A stretch of DNA of 64,000 bases from Dipteronia dyeriana. Lineage: Eukaryota > Streptophyta > Magnoliopsida > Sapindales > Sapindaceae. The stretch's first letter is position 1. Each line of letters opens with the position of its first letter. The stretch is from the NCBI GenBank assembly GCA_032871835.1, contig CM065295.1:41166360-41230359 (forward strand), in the 5' to 3' direction. Below the pieces are notes generated by a model, which was not told where the DNA came from, ran no database searches, and worked only from the letters and a program-made list of their open reading frames with translations. The position numbers and the translations under genes are program-made. Positions 1-10,817 of this stretch are shown here, piece after piece.

Positions 1-620
1 ATCCATTGCATTAATCACACATGGGTCTTCATCAATCTTGACTTGGTAAGTATGAACAAGCATCTCATCTTCATTTATTGTTCTTATTGTTCAAGAATTC
101 ATTTTTATGCATATGATTTGTTAAAATCTTGTGTTGAATGCATTTATTGATGAGTTATAACATGATTGGGTTTGTTTGTTGATAACTAGCATTTAGGACA
201 TATTTGCCCTCTATCTAATTAGGTCATATTAATTGTATTTTGATGATTGCATTAATGACCATGCCATGCTTAATGACAACATATGTTGAAATGACTTTGT
301 TTGATAACTAGGATATAATGTTGCATAACTATATCTAGTTAAGTCTTTATGCATTGTATTTAGACATTATTGTTTATGCTTCATTGATTGCATTTATTGA
401 TTGCAAAATTGCTCTTGATTATTTGTTGTGACAACTTATGTTGGTTGGACTTTTATTGACAATTAGGTTGTTAGATTTTATCTACACATCTAATTGAGTC
501 CTTGGTATGGGCATGTAGGCATTGTTTGATAACTAAGATGTTTAATTGCATTATCTACATCTAGTTACGCATTTGTGTTTGGTCTTACACATAATTGCAT
601 TGAGCATAGTGTCATATATA
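1..620. repeat. Degenerate long tandem repeats, AT-rich, no gene
   Basis: Phrases such as ttgataactag and atctagttaagtc recur near 180-215, 302-340, 450-490 and 528-575, each time as a pair (a gataacta block followed by a tctaatta/atctagtta block). This looks like diverged tandem units of about 100-230 bases. No credible coding frame exists. It could be the inside of an LTR whose end follows at about 640-1115. Confidence 0.4.
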
Positions 621-639
621 TACTTAGACCATATACTCT

Positions 640-1115
640 TCATTGAGTCAAAGTCTTGTGGCTTCGGTGTGAAGTTGCACAAGCAAGAGAAGCCTTGCAA
701 CCAAGTGTGGATTAGCAAGCAATTGGTCCGGTATCCATTGTAAAAGGCCCGAGGGGTAGAGTAGGAGGTGCTCACGCCAAGAGTAGTGGACCAGGGGATA
801 TCACTAGGGATTGAACCAAGAGTGGTGAGTGGTAATGACCATAACATGAGGTTGCTGAGAGTGAGATTTCGAGTCTCACTTGAGGGTGTAACTTTTTACT
901 CATATAGTGGATTTCTACGATCGAGTGTGACGCACTTAATAACCCCTAGTTTTTCCCATTTGGAGGGTTTCCATGTAAAAATCAAGTGTTCTTTATTATT
1001 CCGCACTTTACACTTGATTTTGTATGCTTGTTTTGTTGAGTGAATTTGAATATTGACTAATCAAGAAAAATTGGTAATTAACTTGATTAAAACCTATTCA
1101 CCCCCCCTAGGTTTA
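640..1115 (+). repeat. LTR-like remnant (possible copia U5 end)
   Basis: The stretch has the style of the 3' half of a plant copia LTR: a phrase ending in cgatcgagtgtgacgcac, a cccatttggagggtttccatg block, then an ending with a C run (ttcaccccccctaggttt near 1096-1115). No primer-binding site follows. Instead caulimovirid sequence starts directly after it, so it is truncated or joined to the viral fragment. The short frames at 546-743 and 768-1043 show no domain. Confidence 0.3.
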
Positions 1116-1127
1116 TAGACACACACT

Positions 1128-2532
1128 TTATAGGGAACTTTGAATGCTGATAATGAGGGAGTAATCATGTTGATCTAAAAATTTTATTTCCTTACATACA
1201 AAAGGTTGTATACCCATGTTTGTTCCAGAAGAAGAGCCAGAGGATGTTTCATCAGAAGAGTCTCCTAAAATTAGGACTTTATCTTTTGAGGAACTGGATA
1301 TCTTTATAGTGGAATCAGAATCTTCATAAAGGACTTGAAGAACTTTGTCTTTAATGTCATCTTCTATGTCTAAACTTCTGATTTTATTCTTTTGCTGGGC
1401 ATTTGTTAGCATAATGTCATTCTTTACCTCACTTGAAACATTTCATTGATTTTTTGAATTTTTTAGATTCTCTCTGTCTCTTTTTAGCATATTCTTTTTT
1501 GGGGTCTGAAAAGTAGTTAGCAGTTTTTCTTGGTATGTAAGCTACTTTTCCCCTAGGTATGTAATTTCTTTTTGTTCTCTATTTGTTCTTTTTGTATTTA
1601 TTGATTTCTTTGGGAAATCTTCTTTTTCTAGAATTAGAAAGTTTATCAAAACCAAATTGTTCACACCAAGAACCAAGTTCCTTTTTGGTAGTTAATTTTT
1701 ACAGTTGGCTTTTAAGTCTGATATCATTACATAATTGTAAGACGACTATATTAATGGTGGCTATGATTTCTCCATAAGTCCAGGTGTTAAGGTCTATTTG
1801 AGACCAATCAGAAACTCCCATTTGTTCTACCATTTTGTCTCTAACTTTAGTAGAAAAAAGTTTAGGTAATCTTGATATGAACTTTTCTTTCCAATAAAAA
1901 TTGGCATTATCAGTATGTTGGAGAACTCTAGTTAGGAATATATCCTTGTACCATTTGAAATCACTAAGTTTTTTACACTTAAGATTTTGGAGTTTAGAAA
2001 ATTCTTTTCCTTGGAGTCTATTAGGGTTTCCTACAAAATGTATTAATATGGTATAACATAAAACATCAATGCCGTCTGGCTTGGATGTGGTAGTAGTTGT
2101 GGATGTAGAAGGTATAAATGATGTAGGATTGATAGTGGTTCTGGTTGGAGTAGTCGTGACTATTTCTTTGGTATGGTTTATGATAGTGGTTTTGGCATTT
2201 AGAATAAGAGTATGAGACCACCAGCCAAATACTTGTCCTTCAAATCTCGTTGCTAAATAGGTAACAGTATCGACATGAGTCATATTTTGTTTTTTGATAT
2301 ATATGTATCCAATAGTATGCATTTTTCTGAGGACCGTAACAATCTGGTATTCAGATAGTCCATCAATATTAAATTGATAACATACATTTCCCGTATAAGC
2401 TCTGTATGAGACAGTTTCTTCATATTGAAGATCAGGGAGTGTAGGTCTAGAATAATAAGGTTTCATATTTTGATAAAATCTAGTGTAATTGTGGCTATCT
2501 GCCGTGTCAGTTGAAGTTATTCGGTGGACCAT
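1128..2532 (-). pseudogene. Caulimovirid coat-protein-like fragment with broken zinc knuckle
   Basis: The 277-codon frame 2532-1699 has the aromatic-rich layout of caulimovirid coat/capsid domains: a GWWSH motif after about 110 residues, then a conserved-looking segment with KKLSDFKWYKDIF and a FWKEKF-type motif (here YWKEKF). The frame breaks near 1699. Farther on, a lysine/arginine-rich stretch leads to a CCHC-like zinc-knuckle region near 1400-1440 that is interrupted by stops. A frame at 1412-1128 then gives an acidic Ser/Asp/Glu-rich tail. In active relatives the knuckle binds RNA or DNA during packaging; here it cannot be made. Confidence 0.6.
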
Positions 2533-2551
2533 ATTGTCAAAATTTTCTACG

Positions 2552-3400
2552 TTAGAAGAAGATGCAAGAGTTTTTTTCTAATGTTTGAACATCTGGTTTA
2601 GGCAAGTTTTTAAGTCTTTCTTCTAAAGCTTTTATTAAATCTTTTTCATCTATCAAATGATCAAAGCATTTTTCAATACCAGTATGATCAGGACATAAAA
2701 GGATTTCTGAATCATATTTAGGTAATTTGTTTTTCAATTTTTTATCAGTCTTTTCTTGAGGGACATAAACCTGTGGTGTTTCTTTAGGAAAAGTTGTTGG
2801 TTTAGATATATTGAGATCAATTCTTTCTAATTGTTCTCCTTAAGAATTTAAGAAAAAAAATGGTGTAATTGTTTTGTCTCATAACTATACCAATCTGTTG
2901 TGATAAAGATGGGATGGTAGGTGATAGGGGATCTTCAAATATAATGAAAGGAGTATATTCAGTAGTATTGTTATCATTTTTAGGATCTTCATTAGGTAAT
3001 TCTATTTCAAAATGTCTAGGAGAAGGATGGACTTGTTTTTCTTCTCCTTTTCTTGTCTTATAGGTTCTGATATTGGATTGGTTAAGAACAAGGCATTGTT
3101 GTTCTTTTTTCTGTTGGAATATCATTCAAAAAACGGTATTTCTCTATTGAGTCTTTTAAGGCTGTAAGTCCATCTATCGTAAAATTGTTTCCTTTTCTTT
3201 TTGTTGTAATTCCTTTCATATTTTTTTCTCATAGTTTGATTATGAGGGGATCAATAATCAGTTATGAGGATATCGTAATCAATATGGACATTTTTGTCAA
3301 TAACATTAATGGATCTTATCTGTGGTTCTGGTTCAAGAATTTCTGTCAGGACTTGAGAAGGGGTAGGAGAAGTTTATCCTTCATTGTCATATCTATGAAT
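2552..3400 (-). pseudogene. Decayed linker between movement and coat protein regions
   Basis: Two short open pieces (3125-2817 and 2737-2552) lie between the movement- and coat-like frames. The first is charged and proline-rich; the second has a leucine/lysine/glutamate-rich segment (IKALEERLKNL) that could form a short coiled coil, as is common between these two domains in caulimovirid polyproteins. Stops separate the pieces. No enzymatic motif is visible. Confidence 0.45.
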
Positions 3401-3412
3401 GGGTTGAGCTAC

Positions 3413-4492
3413 TTATTCTGGTGTTTTGTGTACGCTAGTTATGTGAGTAGGGATTTCAATATTAGTAGGTCTTCTGCGTCTATGGATAAGATTGACAGGT
3501 TCTGAGGTTTCACTAGAACTTGGTTTGTATTGGTCTGCTAAATTAGGGGTTTGATTCTGTTTAGGAATAAGACTAGGTATTTGTTGTGCAATGTTCAGTC
3601 TGGATAGACTGGATAAAGGGTTTCTGGCTGTTTGGAAATCATCCATGGTTCTAGAATTGTCAAGTTCTCTGCTAGATAATCCTCTTCTGAAGGATATTCT
3701 AAGGGTCCCATATTGTTCATTAACACAATCATGGAGGTTTCTCATAGGTGGTTTATAACTAGGTTGGTCAACTTTTTCTTTAACCCAATCATTAGAAAAA
3801 TTAATATTTTCCCATATGACAGGTACAGGAACAAGGACATTAACAGAAGGGGAGGCATTGAAGCAAATAGTTTGTCCTGCAAGAATAGTATGGGGTATAA
3901 AGCTAGATATAAGTCCAGAGGTTAGAACACGATAATGAACTCTATAAACAAGCTTATAAGGGCTTGATCTTTCCAAAAATTTGTAGTTGTGGGTTTGTAT
4001 GTCGATTACAAGACATTTTTCTTTATGTTCATCTGTATTTAAAGCGATAATGAAATTGGGGTAACATTGGAAGTATATAGGGCCATAGGTGAGAGTAGTT
4101 TCAACCATTCCAAGAATGGATTCTTTATAATCTGTTATTCTTTTGTCACGTAAAACAATTAACAAAGAATTATTAAGGCCTAGTTTTGATAGGGGTTCGA
4201 TACCTACTTGGACACTTCCTATGTGCATATCAATATAGCCAATTTTATTATAATGAGTCAAACTGTTTTTATTTAATAAATTTGTTGAAAAAGTTTTATT
4301 ATGAAATTTAACATTTATTTCTTTAGTTTTTTGTCCAAGAAGAGTTCTAAAATCCAAGAGTCTTCTTTTATAAATGTTGTTTTGTTGAATGTTAGACAGT
4401 TGCCAATTTACTAAGTCTTTATCATTCCAATTAGTCTCATAGTTGGCTACAGATTGTCCTAAGACACTATTCTCATTATGAAAAAATGACAA
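3413..4492 (-). pseudogene. Caulimovirid movement-protein-like fragment
   Basis: This 359-codon open stretch resembles the 30K-type movement proteins of plant pararetroviruses: an N-terminal part with a basic YKRRLLDFRTL segment, a central conserved core (HIGSVQVGIEPL near residues 90-101, then a beta-rich ETTLTYGPIYF segment), and a less conserved Ser/Pro/Arg-rich C-terminal part. In living viruses such proteins enlarge plasmodesmata. Upstream of 4492 the same strand has stops, so the true N-terminus is missing. Downstream the frame closes and the linker continues with stops. It is an inert remnant. The 3713-3925 plus-strand frame is its shadow. Confidence 0.65.
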
Positions 4493-4560
4493 TACGTACG
4501 CTAGCTCAATCTTGTTTTCAAATTTTAGAACAATATAAATTTTGAGAAGACTTTAGGCTA

Positions 4561-4759
4561 TGGAGCAATCGTTTGATCTCTTCTTATAATGAACAGTAAA
4601 ATTGTCTCCTAAACTTACAAGCAAAGCGATAATGGTGTATAAAATCTGGTGTCTCTCCCATGAAAAGTCTTGATCTTAAAACCAAGTACCTGAGAATGAT
4701 CACATTGTAAAGCAAAAGATCAAAACAAAAACAATAACATAAATAAAAGAAGGGTTCAA
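4561..4759. other. Short AT-rich spacer
   Basis: I see no gene or clear repeat between the viral fragment and the TIR element that follows. Confidence 0.4.
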
Positions 4760-5815
4760 AAATTTAATATCACTGTTTAAAGAGTGACTTTTAAGATTAT
4801 CACTAAAAATATCCTCAACAGTTGTTTCACATCAAATTTCTTTCATTCAGTTCATAGTGACAGAGTTATGAAGTAGAGACAGAAAGTCCCTTTGAAACTC
4901 AAGTAATCACTCAAAAGGCGATGGAGTGACGCTACACTGACGCATTCAAGGGTCGAGATGCTCGGCCGGCTCGCCGGGAGGGGGCAGGGGGCAACACCCT
5001 CAAAGCTTTTTTTTCAATTAAAACCCCAAATTGGGTTTCGGTTTTGAATCCTCCATTGTTAAGGTTGTTGAGGGTTAGGATTTTTGAGTGAGGAAGATGA
5101 TGAAAAGTACTACAAAATATTTTCACAGATATCTGAATAAGATGTTAAGAAAAGCTCAATAATTGTTTTCAAAAGGCTCAAATTACATTTACAAGGCTCA
5201 GGTTACATGTCAAATGGCTTAGGTCTGTACTTGAAAGACTCGGAGATATAAAGTTGACAAACATAAGGTTTATACAAAAGGCTCGGAAACACTTACAAAA
5301 GGCTCGGACACACTTATAAAAGGTTCAGAAGCACTGACAAAAGGCTAGAACATTGATGTAAAATGCTCGAACATTTCTTTAAAAAGCTCGGACACTGCTT
5401 CATTGACAAATCTAACGGCTATGCAAATGGCTTGGAAACAACTTCACAAAGGCTCGAACAATGCTTAGAAAGGCTGGGAGACAACTTCACAATGGCTCGG
5501 ACAATGCTTAGAAAGGCTCGGAGATTCAAAATTCACACAACCAGCTTAAGGTTTACAAAAGACTCGTAGAACAAATGAAAAGGATCAGATAAAGTGTTAC
5601 AAGACTCAGAAACGAAGGTATATAACATAATTATCTAAGAGATATATTGTTAGAGAGAGAGAGTTACTGAGTTGAGTGTTGGAAGTGTAGAAATGTTAGC
5701 TAAGATGAAAGTACAAATAGAATAAAAAACTGATTATTTAAGGGCAAGTTTGGTAGTTCACCATAATAGGTGTATTTTACACATATCTTGTTAAAGCACT
5801 CACTTGGGTGCAAAA
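4760..5815 (-). mobile_element. TIR element, copy A, with internal minisatellite (non-autonomous)
   Basis: The right end (5705-5815) read in reverse matches the left end of copy B (28305-28410) almost base for base, and the left part (4800-4960) read in reverse matches copy B at 29190-29335. The two ends of each copy are inverted versions of each other (outer motif like cactgctttaataacttg, then a cc[ct]attatggtgaac-like block), giving terminal inverted repeats of about 60 bases. Inside are a GC-rich block (about 4960-5005) and about 15 minisatellite units based on ggctcggaca (5165-5590). No coding capacity. I could not fix a target duplication; the TIR length suggests Mutator-like, but this is inference. 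Confidence 0.65.
5165..5590 (+). repeat. Minisatellite of ggctcgga-type units
   Basis: Units of about 20-30 bases with the core aaaggctcggacaatgctta recur roughly 15 times with point differences. It is part of TIR element copy A; copy B carries a related but base-shifted array at 28660-29040. Confidence 0.7.
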
Positions 5816-5839
5816 TAATTTAAAAAATGTGACATTTTG

Positions 5840-6030
5840 GACCATTTCCACAACTTAATAACTTAAGTTTAATATCATCTAAAATGTGAATCTGATAAAA
5901 ATACCCTTAAAACACACTCATAAAAATAAGTCTCGCTTTTTTTTTTATGTTTTCGAGACTTATTTTTATGTTTTCAAGACTTATTTTGAATTTCCAAAAC
6001 TTTTTTTTTCTAATTTATGAGACTTTTAAG
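5840..6030 (+). repeat. Third, isolated end related to TIR elements A and B
   Basis: The stretch aacttaataacttaag (about 5850-5866) followed by gataaaaatacccttaa resembles the outer end of copy B read in reverse, and is followed by short cgagacttatttttatgtttt repeats. I did not find its partner end, so it may be a truncated third copy. From 6030 to 6720 I see only AT-rich sequence and one small direct repeat (gactaggttagcaaa at about 6442 and 6499). Confidence 0.3.
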
Positions 6031-6719
6031 GTAATTTACGGGACATGTTAGATACATTTGCAACTTCTGAGATTTATTGGGTAAAAATGATGTTTTCCAA
6101 AAAAAAATTATCATCTTCTTCATTGAGACCTCCATTTAATTCGACATCCAATGGATATCGAACTGACCTCCAATGAAGGTCTTTCATCTCCATTGATCCT
6201 GCAACAATGTAGGATTTTGATAAAAAAAAAAACTAAAAATGACACAAACATAATTAGAATGATGCTTATGTATTGATTGATCAATACCCAAAATACTGAC
6301 CCTACCAATAAAAGTATAACACGTGTCTTTTGTTCTTTTATTTTTGACATTTATCTCACAAATTGGGTACTGATTGGTCAGTATGCGAGTATTGTTTTAA
6401 AAATTATTTTCATTAAAGAAATATTAACAATTCAATTAGACTAGGTTAGCAAATAAAGTGGACTCCGACGAAGTCACGGAATGAGTGAGTGACGATTTTG
6501 ACTAGGTTAGCAAAGAAATGTTAATATTTCAATTGGATTCTCTTTTAAGAAAAAAATAATTCAATTGGACTCTTAAATAATATAAAATTAAGTCTAATAT
6601 GTTATAATCGATTGGGTTTTGATGTTTATTTCGATAAAATAGAATTAGATATGGATAATTGAGCCTTATTAAAAAAAGAAGATGCAAAACTATGTTTGAA
6701 ATTGGACAATTCTTATACT

Positions 6720-6821
6720 AAAATAAATTGGACATGAGGCCTCAAAAGAAGAAGAAGTAGATTTGACCATTTGGAGGCCCTAGCAAAATGCTGGGTTTGT
6801 TATACCTACGGGCCGACCCTG
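6720..6821 (+). mobile_element. hAT element end fragment
   Basis: The stretch ending at cgaccctg matches the right end of the hAT element at 39205-39288: both have a run of aagaag units, then ggccctagcaaaatg, then a CCCTG terminus. The matching left end and any coding part are missing here, so it is an orphan end. Confidence 0.5.
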
Positions 6822-7209
6822 ATAATCAGAGGCGAAGGTATGTGGGGGCTGGCAGGGGGCTTTAAATTGCTGCGTTATTTAACCAAAATAGATTATATAG
6901 AATTTTATTTTATCAAAATATATTATATATCTAATAAATACATGGATCCTCTATTAGTTTTATTTTTTTTATTTGATACGGTTAGTATGGTATCCTTATT
7001 AAATACTTTTAAATTAATAATAATATTGTTAATTATTATTATAAATAAAGAAAATTTCAATAATATCTAATTTTATGTATTTTTATTTAATATAGAAGAT
7101 AAAAATATATTTCTTTTAAGATTTAGTTTCTCCAATTTTTCATACGTCATAAACTAGTTCAACACGCACGTACACACACACACACTTATATATATATATA
7201 TATATATAA

Positions 7210-8135
7210 TGTCGGAAATTTTGTGATAATCTCTCATTTTGAGATCAAAAATTGAGTATGATAAATTCCATAGAAATGGAAGATTAAAGTGGATTCGAAT
7301 TCTCCTCCGTGAGAACTTCGAAATGGTATACTCAAATTCACAAAATGGTTAATGGGTGAATGAGAAATTGAGTCTCAAAGTTGACCCATTGTGTAGGGAT
7401 TAAAAGGAATCCCACATTGCTTAGGGAAATCATTTATAAGTAGTTAATAAGTGAATGTGTGATATAAACTTTCAACATGTGTGTGGCATAGAGGCTCTCT
7501 CTCGCACGCGCAGGGGGGGTGCAAATCATGGACCCCGAACCTTCGAATGCACGACTCATGTGTGGGCGCGACCTGCAGACACGAATGCAGCTCCGATTGG
7601 ACCGTGAGAGTCCAGTTGACCTTTTGCAACTTCCCTAAGTCAACGTTTTTGATTATGATGAATAAGAAAAGCTTTAATTGTTTGGATTCTGATTTCTTAC
7701 TTGATCACTAAGAATACAGAATCGGGTTTTAATTAGAAATAAATCTCTTTGGAGAATATTATCTAATTAAATTATTTCCTTATTAAATCAAAAACGAATT
7801 TTCCAAATATAATATCTCTAATATTCTATTCAACACACACAGAACAAAACAATTCCAGTTTTTTTCTTTTGAGTAGCCGATTTCTTTTCTTCTCTGGTTT
7901 TCTTAGCAAGTTCAAAACTCGGTTTGAGTTCGCTGGTAGTGGATAGTGCTTAGGCCTACCACTGTTGAACCGTTGTATCCTGGGAGACAAACGCCTAATA
8001 CACATACGGTGTTGTCCGGTGAAATTGTCTTAAGGACACCGTGTGAAACATGGGCCTCGGATCAAACTCTGTTTCTAACGTTACTTTCTGTTTTCATTGA
8101 TACCAGCCAGATTTGATTGCAAAATAGGTTTTACA
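7210..8135 (+). repeat. 5' LTR of copia element 1
   Basis: It begins TGTCGGAAATTTTGTG and matches 10818-11794 along its length, up to a ttttaca/ttgtaca end. It lacks about 45 bases present in the 3' LTR at about 11425-11470. The primer-like site lies about 70 bases farther on, so the true 5' LTR may run to about 8204 with the 3' copy shortened. Frames at 7444-7629 and 7481-7711 lie inside it and are spurious. Confidence 0.8.
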
Positions 8136-8206
8136 ATCTTAAGACAATTTCTCTCCATTTTCGTTTTAAAAATATTTTCAAACAACGTTTGCTTATTCAA
8201 ACTTTC

Positions 8207-8217
8207 TGGTATCAGGG
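8207..8217 (+). other. Primer-binding-site-like motif of copia element 1
   Basis: TGGTATCAGGG differs by one base from the start of the usual plant copia site TGGTATCAGAGC, complementary to the 3' end of initiator methionine tRNA. Confidence 0.55.
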
Positions 8218-8274
8218 TTCTGGTTCAGATCGTAACAAACTTGAAAAATAAATCATTGATTTAGTTTTTCAACT

Positions 8275-8530
8275 GTGGTAATCGGGTTCCTCTGGAACAC
8301 TGATTCAATTTGGAAATCGGGTTCTTTGGAACACTGATTTCAATTTTATATACATACGTTACCTGTGGAAATCGGGTTCTTTGGAACACTGATTTCAATT
8401 TCAAATATATATATATATATATAATTAATCTGTGGAAATTGGGTCTATTAGTAGACACTGATTTCGAAATCAATTGTGATTTCAATTATGTTATCGGGTC
8501 TGTAATATCAGACACTGATTGTGATTTCCA
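8275..8530 (+). repeat. Tandem repeats in copia 1 leader
   Basis: Five diverged units share the core atcgggttctttggaacactg followed by atttcaat. The first three are close copies (near 8278, 8313, 8370); the last two (near 8435 and 8492) are more diverged. They lie just before the gag start and are punctuated by a TA run. Confidence 0.75.
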
Positions 8531-8613
8531 TCGTGAAATCTGATTTGATATCAACTGATATCTTTGCTATTATTTCTGTGAGACTAAAACGATTCTGTTT
8601 TGTTTTAGATATT

Positions 8614-10677
8614 ATGGCAAACAAATTGAATGTGAACTCCAGTGTTCCACTAGAGACTCCAGAAGTTAATCCAAGTATGGGATTGGATACTTCAGCTGTG
8701 AACTCTGTGCTTATGGGCCATGTACCAATAATAGTACCTACTGTGGCTACAACGACTCCGGCCATCAACTCCTTCGTGAGAAACATGCCTGATCCGGTGA
8801 TGAGCCAGTATATGAGTCAATGGAATGTTCCCATGGATAATCCCTACATGAATTTGGTACATTTGCCGATGAATCATATGGAGAAACCTGATAAGTTCAG
8901 TGGACCGAATTTTAAACGATGGCAACAAAATATGCTGTTTTATCTGACCACACTGAACCTTGGCAGATTCTTGACTGAAGATGCTCCTAAACCTAATAAT
9001 GGTGAAGAGCGAGATGTTCAGGTATGGAATGCTATTGATGCATGGAATCACTCGAATTTCCTATGCCGTAATTACATACTGAACGGGTTGTCAGATTCGC
9101 TATATAGCGTTTATTCTTCAAAGAAAACAGCCAAAGAACTATGGGAATCACTAGACCGTAAATACAAAACTGAGGACGCTGGTTTCAAGAAGTTTATTGT
9201 CGCCCGGTTTCTTGATTACAAGATGGGGGATTCCAAGATAGTTATGAGTCAAGTCCAAGAGCTACAGGTGATTCTGCATGAGATACATGCCGAAGGGATG
9301 ACCCTAAGTGAAACTTTTCAGGTGGCTGCAATCATTGAGAAGCTTCATCCTTCATGGAAAGAGTTCAAAAACTATCTCAAACACAAGCGAAAGGAGTTGA
9401 AGATCGAGGATCTGATTCTCAAACTTCGTATTCAGGAAGATCACATAAAATATGACAAGAAAGATGTCAATGCGCCTGAAGCGAAGATCAATGTGGTTGA
9501 GCATGGGCAAAGTTCTAAACCAAAGAAGAACAAGCATGGGAAATGATCCAAATTGGTTCCTAAGGGAGGAGACTCTAAGAAGCCAAAATTCCAAGGGAAG
9601 TGCTTCAACTGTGACAAGCTGGGTCACAAATCTTCTGAGTGCAGGTTGCCAAAGAAGAAGAAGAACCACGAGGCAAACGTGGTTGCTGGGATCTCAAGAG
9701 ATGTATCCGAGATCAATCTCTCTGCAGTTGTGACAGAAGCAAACCTTGTTGGGTCAAACCCAAGGGAGTGGTGGTTGGATACTGGGGCCACTCGTCATAT
9801 ATGCTCTGACAGGGAGATGTTCAATATATATAAAGAAATGAAGAATGAAGAAAAGTTGTATATGGGCAACTCAACCACATCTGACGTGAAGGCACGTGGT
9901 CAAGTCATTCTCAAGATGACCTCTGGTATAACCCTAAGCTTGAACAATGTATTGTATGTACCTGATATACGCAAGAACTTGGTTTCCGGTTCGTTGCTTA
10001 ATCAGCATGGGTTCAAGATAGTGATTGAATCGGATAAAGTGGTTTTAACCAAGCAGGGAACTTTTGTGGGTAGGGAATATGTAACTGAAGGGCTGTTTAA
10101 GCTTAATGTATTTGTTGTCAAAAGAACAATCAATAAAGATAATTCTTCAGTTTATTTGCTTGAGTCTTCCAATTTATGGCATGCTAGACTATGACATGTT
10201 AATTATGATACCATGCATAGATTAATTAACTTAAATCATATTCCCGCATTCAATATTGATCCTAAACATAAGTGTGAAGTTTGCGTTGAAGCAAAACTAA
10301 CAAGGTCATCATTTCAAACTATTGAAATGAAATCTAAAGCTCTTGATTTAATTCACAAAGATATATGTGATTTAAAATTTGTTCAAACAAGAGGTGTCAA
10401 CAAATATTTCATCTCATTTATAAATGATAGCACCAAATTCTGCTATGTATATTTGTTGAAAAACAAGGATGAAGCTATAGAAAATTTTAGTCTCTATAAA
10501 ACTGAAGTTGAGAATCAACTCAACAAGAAAATCAAGGTACTTAGAAGTGACCGAGGTGGTGAATATATAGCACCGTTTGGTGACTTCTGTGCTAAACACG
10601 GAATCATACATCAAACTACTGCACCATATTCCCCTCAGCAAAACGGCAGAACAGTTCAAGGATATCATATCTACTGA
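8614..10677 (+). pseudogene. Copia gag-protease-integrase polyprotein, truncated
   Basis: One frame runs through the region, broken by two TGA codons (9544-9546 and 10192-10194). From the ATG at 8614 comes gag (residues 1 to about 310; core with [15 protein letters not shown]), then a CCHC zinc knuckle [14 protein letters not shown] near 9604, then the aspartic protease site [11 protein letters not shown] near 9774. The integrase begins with an HHCC region (CEVCVEAKLTRSSF near 10279) and keeps the first two acidic positions (HKDICDL; SDRGGEY). The frame stops just after SPQQNG, so the third catalytic residue and everything beyond are lost. Both nonsense codons could come from CGA by C-to-T change. 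Confidence 0.88.
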
Positions 10678-10803
10678 TCAGCCAGTAAAGTAAGCATACA
10701 TTTACAAGGGAAGGTTCAAAGGGTAACACCTACTTATCCTATGCAGGCTTCGACCGTTTGAACTTACCAAACATTTTCTTTGTGTCCCCTAGGTCAATTT
10801 CAT

Positions 10804-10817
10804 TCATGTGGGGGATT
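10804..10817 (+). other. Polypurine tract before the 3' LTR of copia 1
   Basis: atgtgggggat directly precedes the TGTTGG start of the 3' LTR, the expected place for the plus-strand primer of reverse transcription. Confidence 0.7.

Larger units (their letters stand above)
1118..4560 (-). mobile_element. Endogenous caulimovirid fragment (movement and coat protein part)
   Basis: Read on the minus strand, the order is movement-protein-like frame, a low-complexity linker with a short helical stretch, then a coat-protein-like frame ending in a broken zinc-knuckle region and an acidic tail. This is the gene order at the start of the large polyprotein of petuvirus/florendovirus-like Caulimoviridae. 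Protease, reverse transcriptase and RNase H are absent; the viral sequence stops at about 1118 against an LTR-like remnant. Many stops and frameshifts show an old, inactive integration. The assignment rests on overall pattern, not on a database search. Confidence 0.65.

Noticed and set aside
7481..7711. Plus- and minus-strand frames in a GC-richer stretch
   Set aside because: They lie inside the LTR of copia 1; the matching region of the 3' LTR does not keep the frame.
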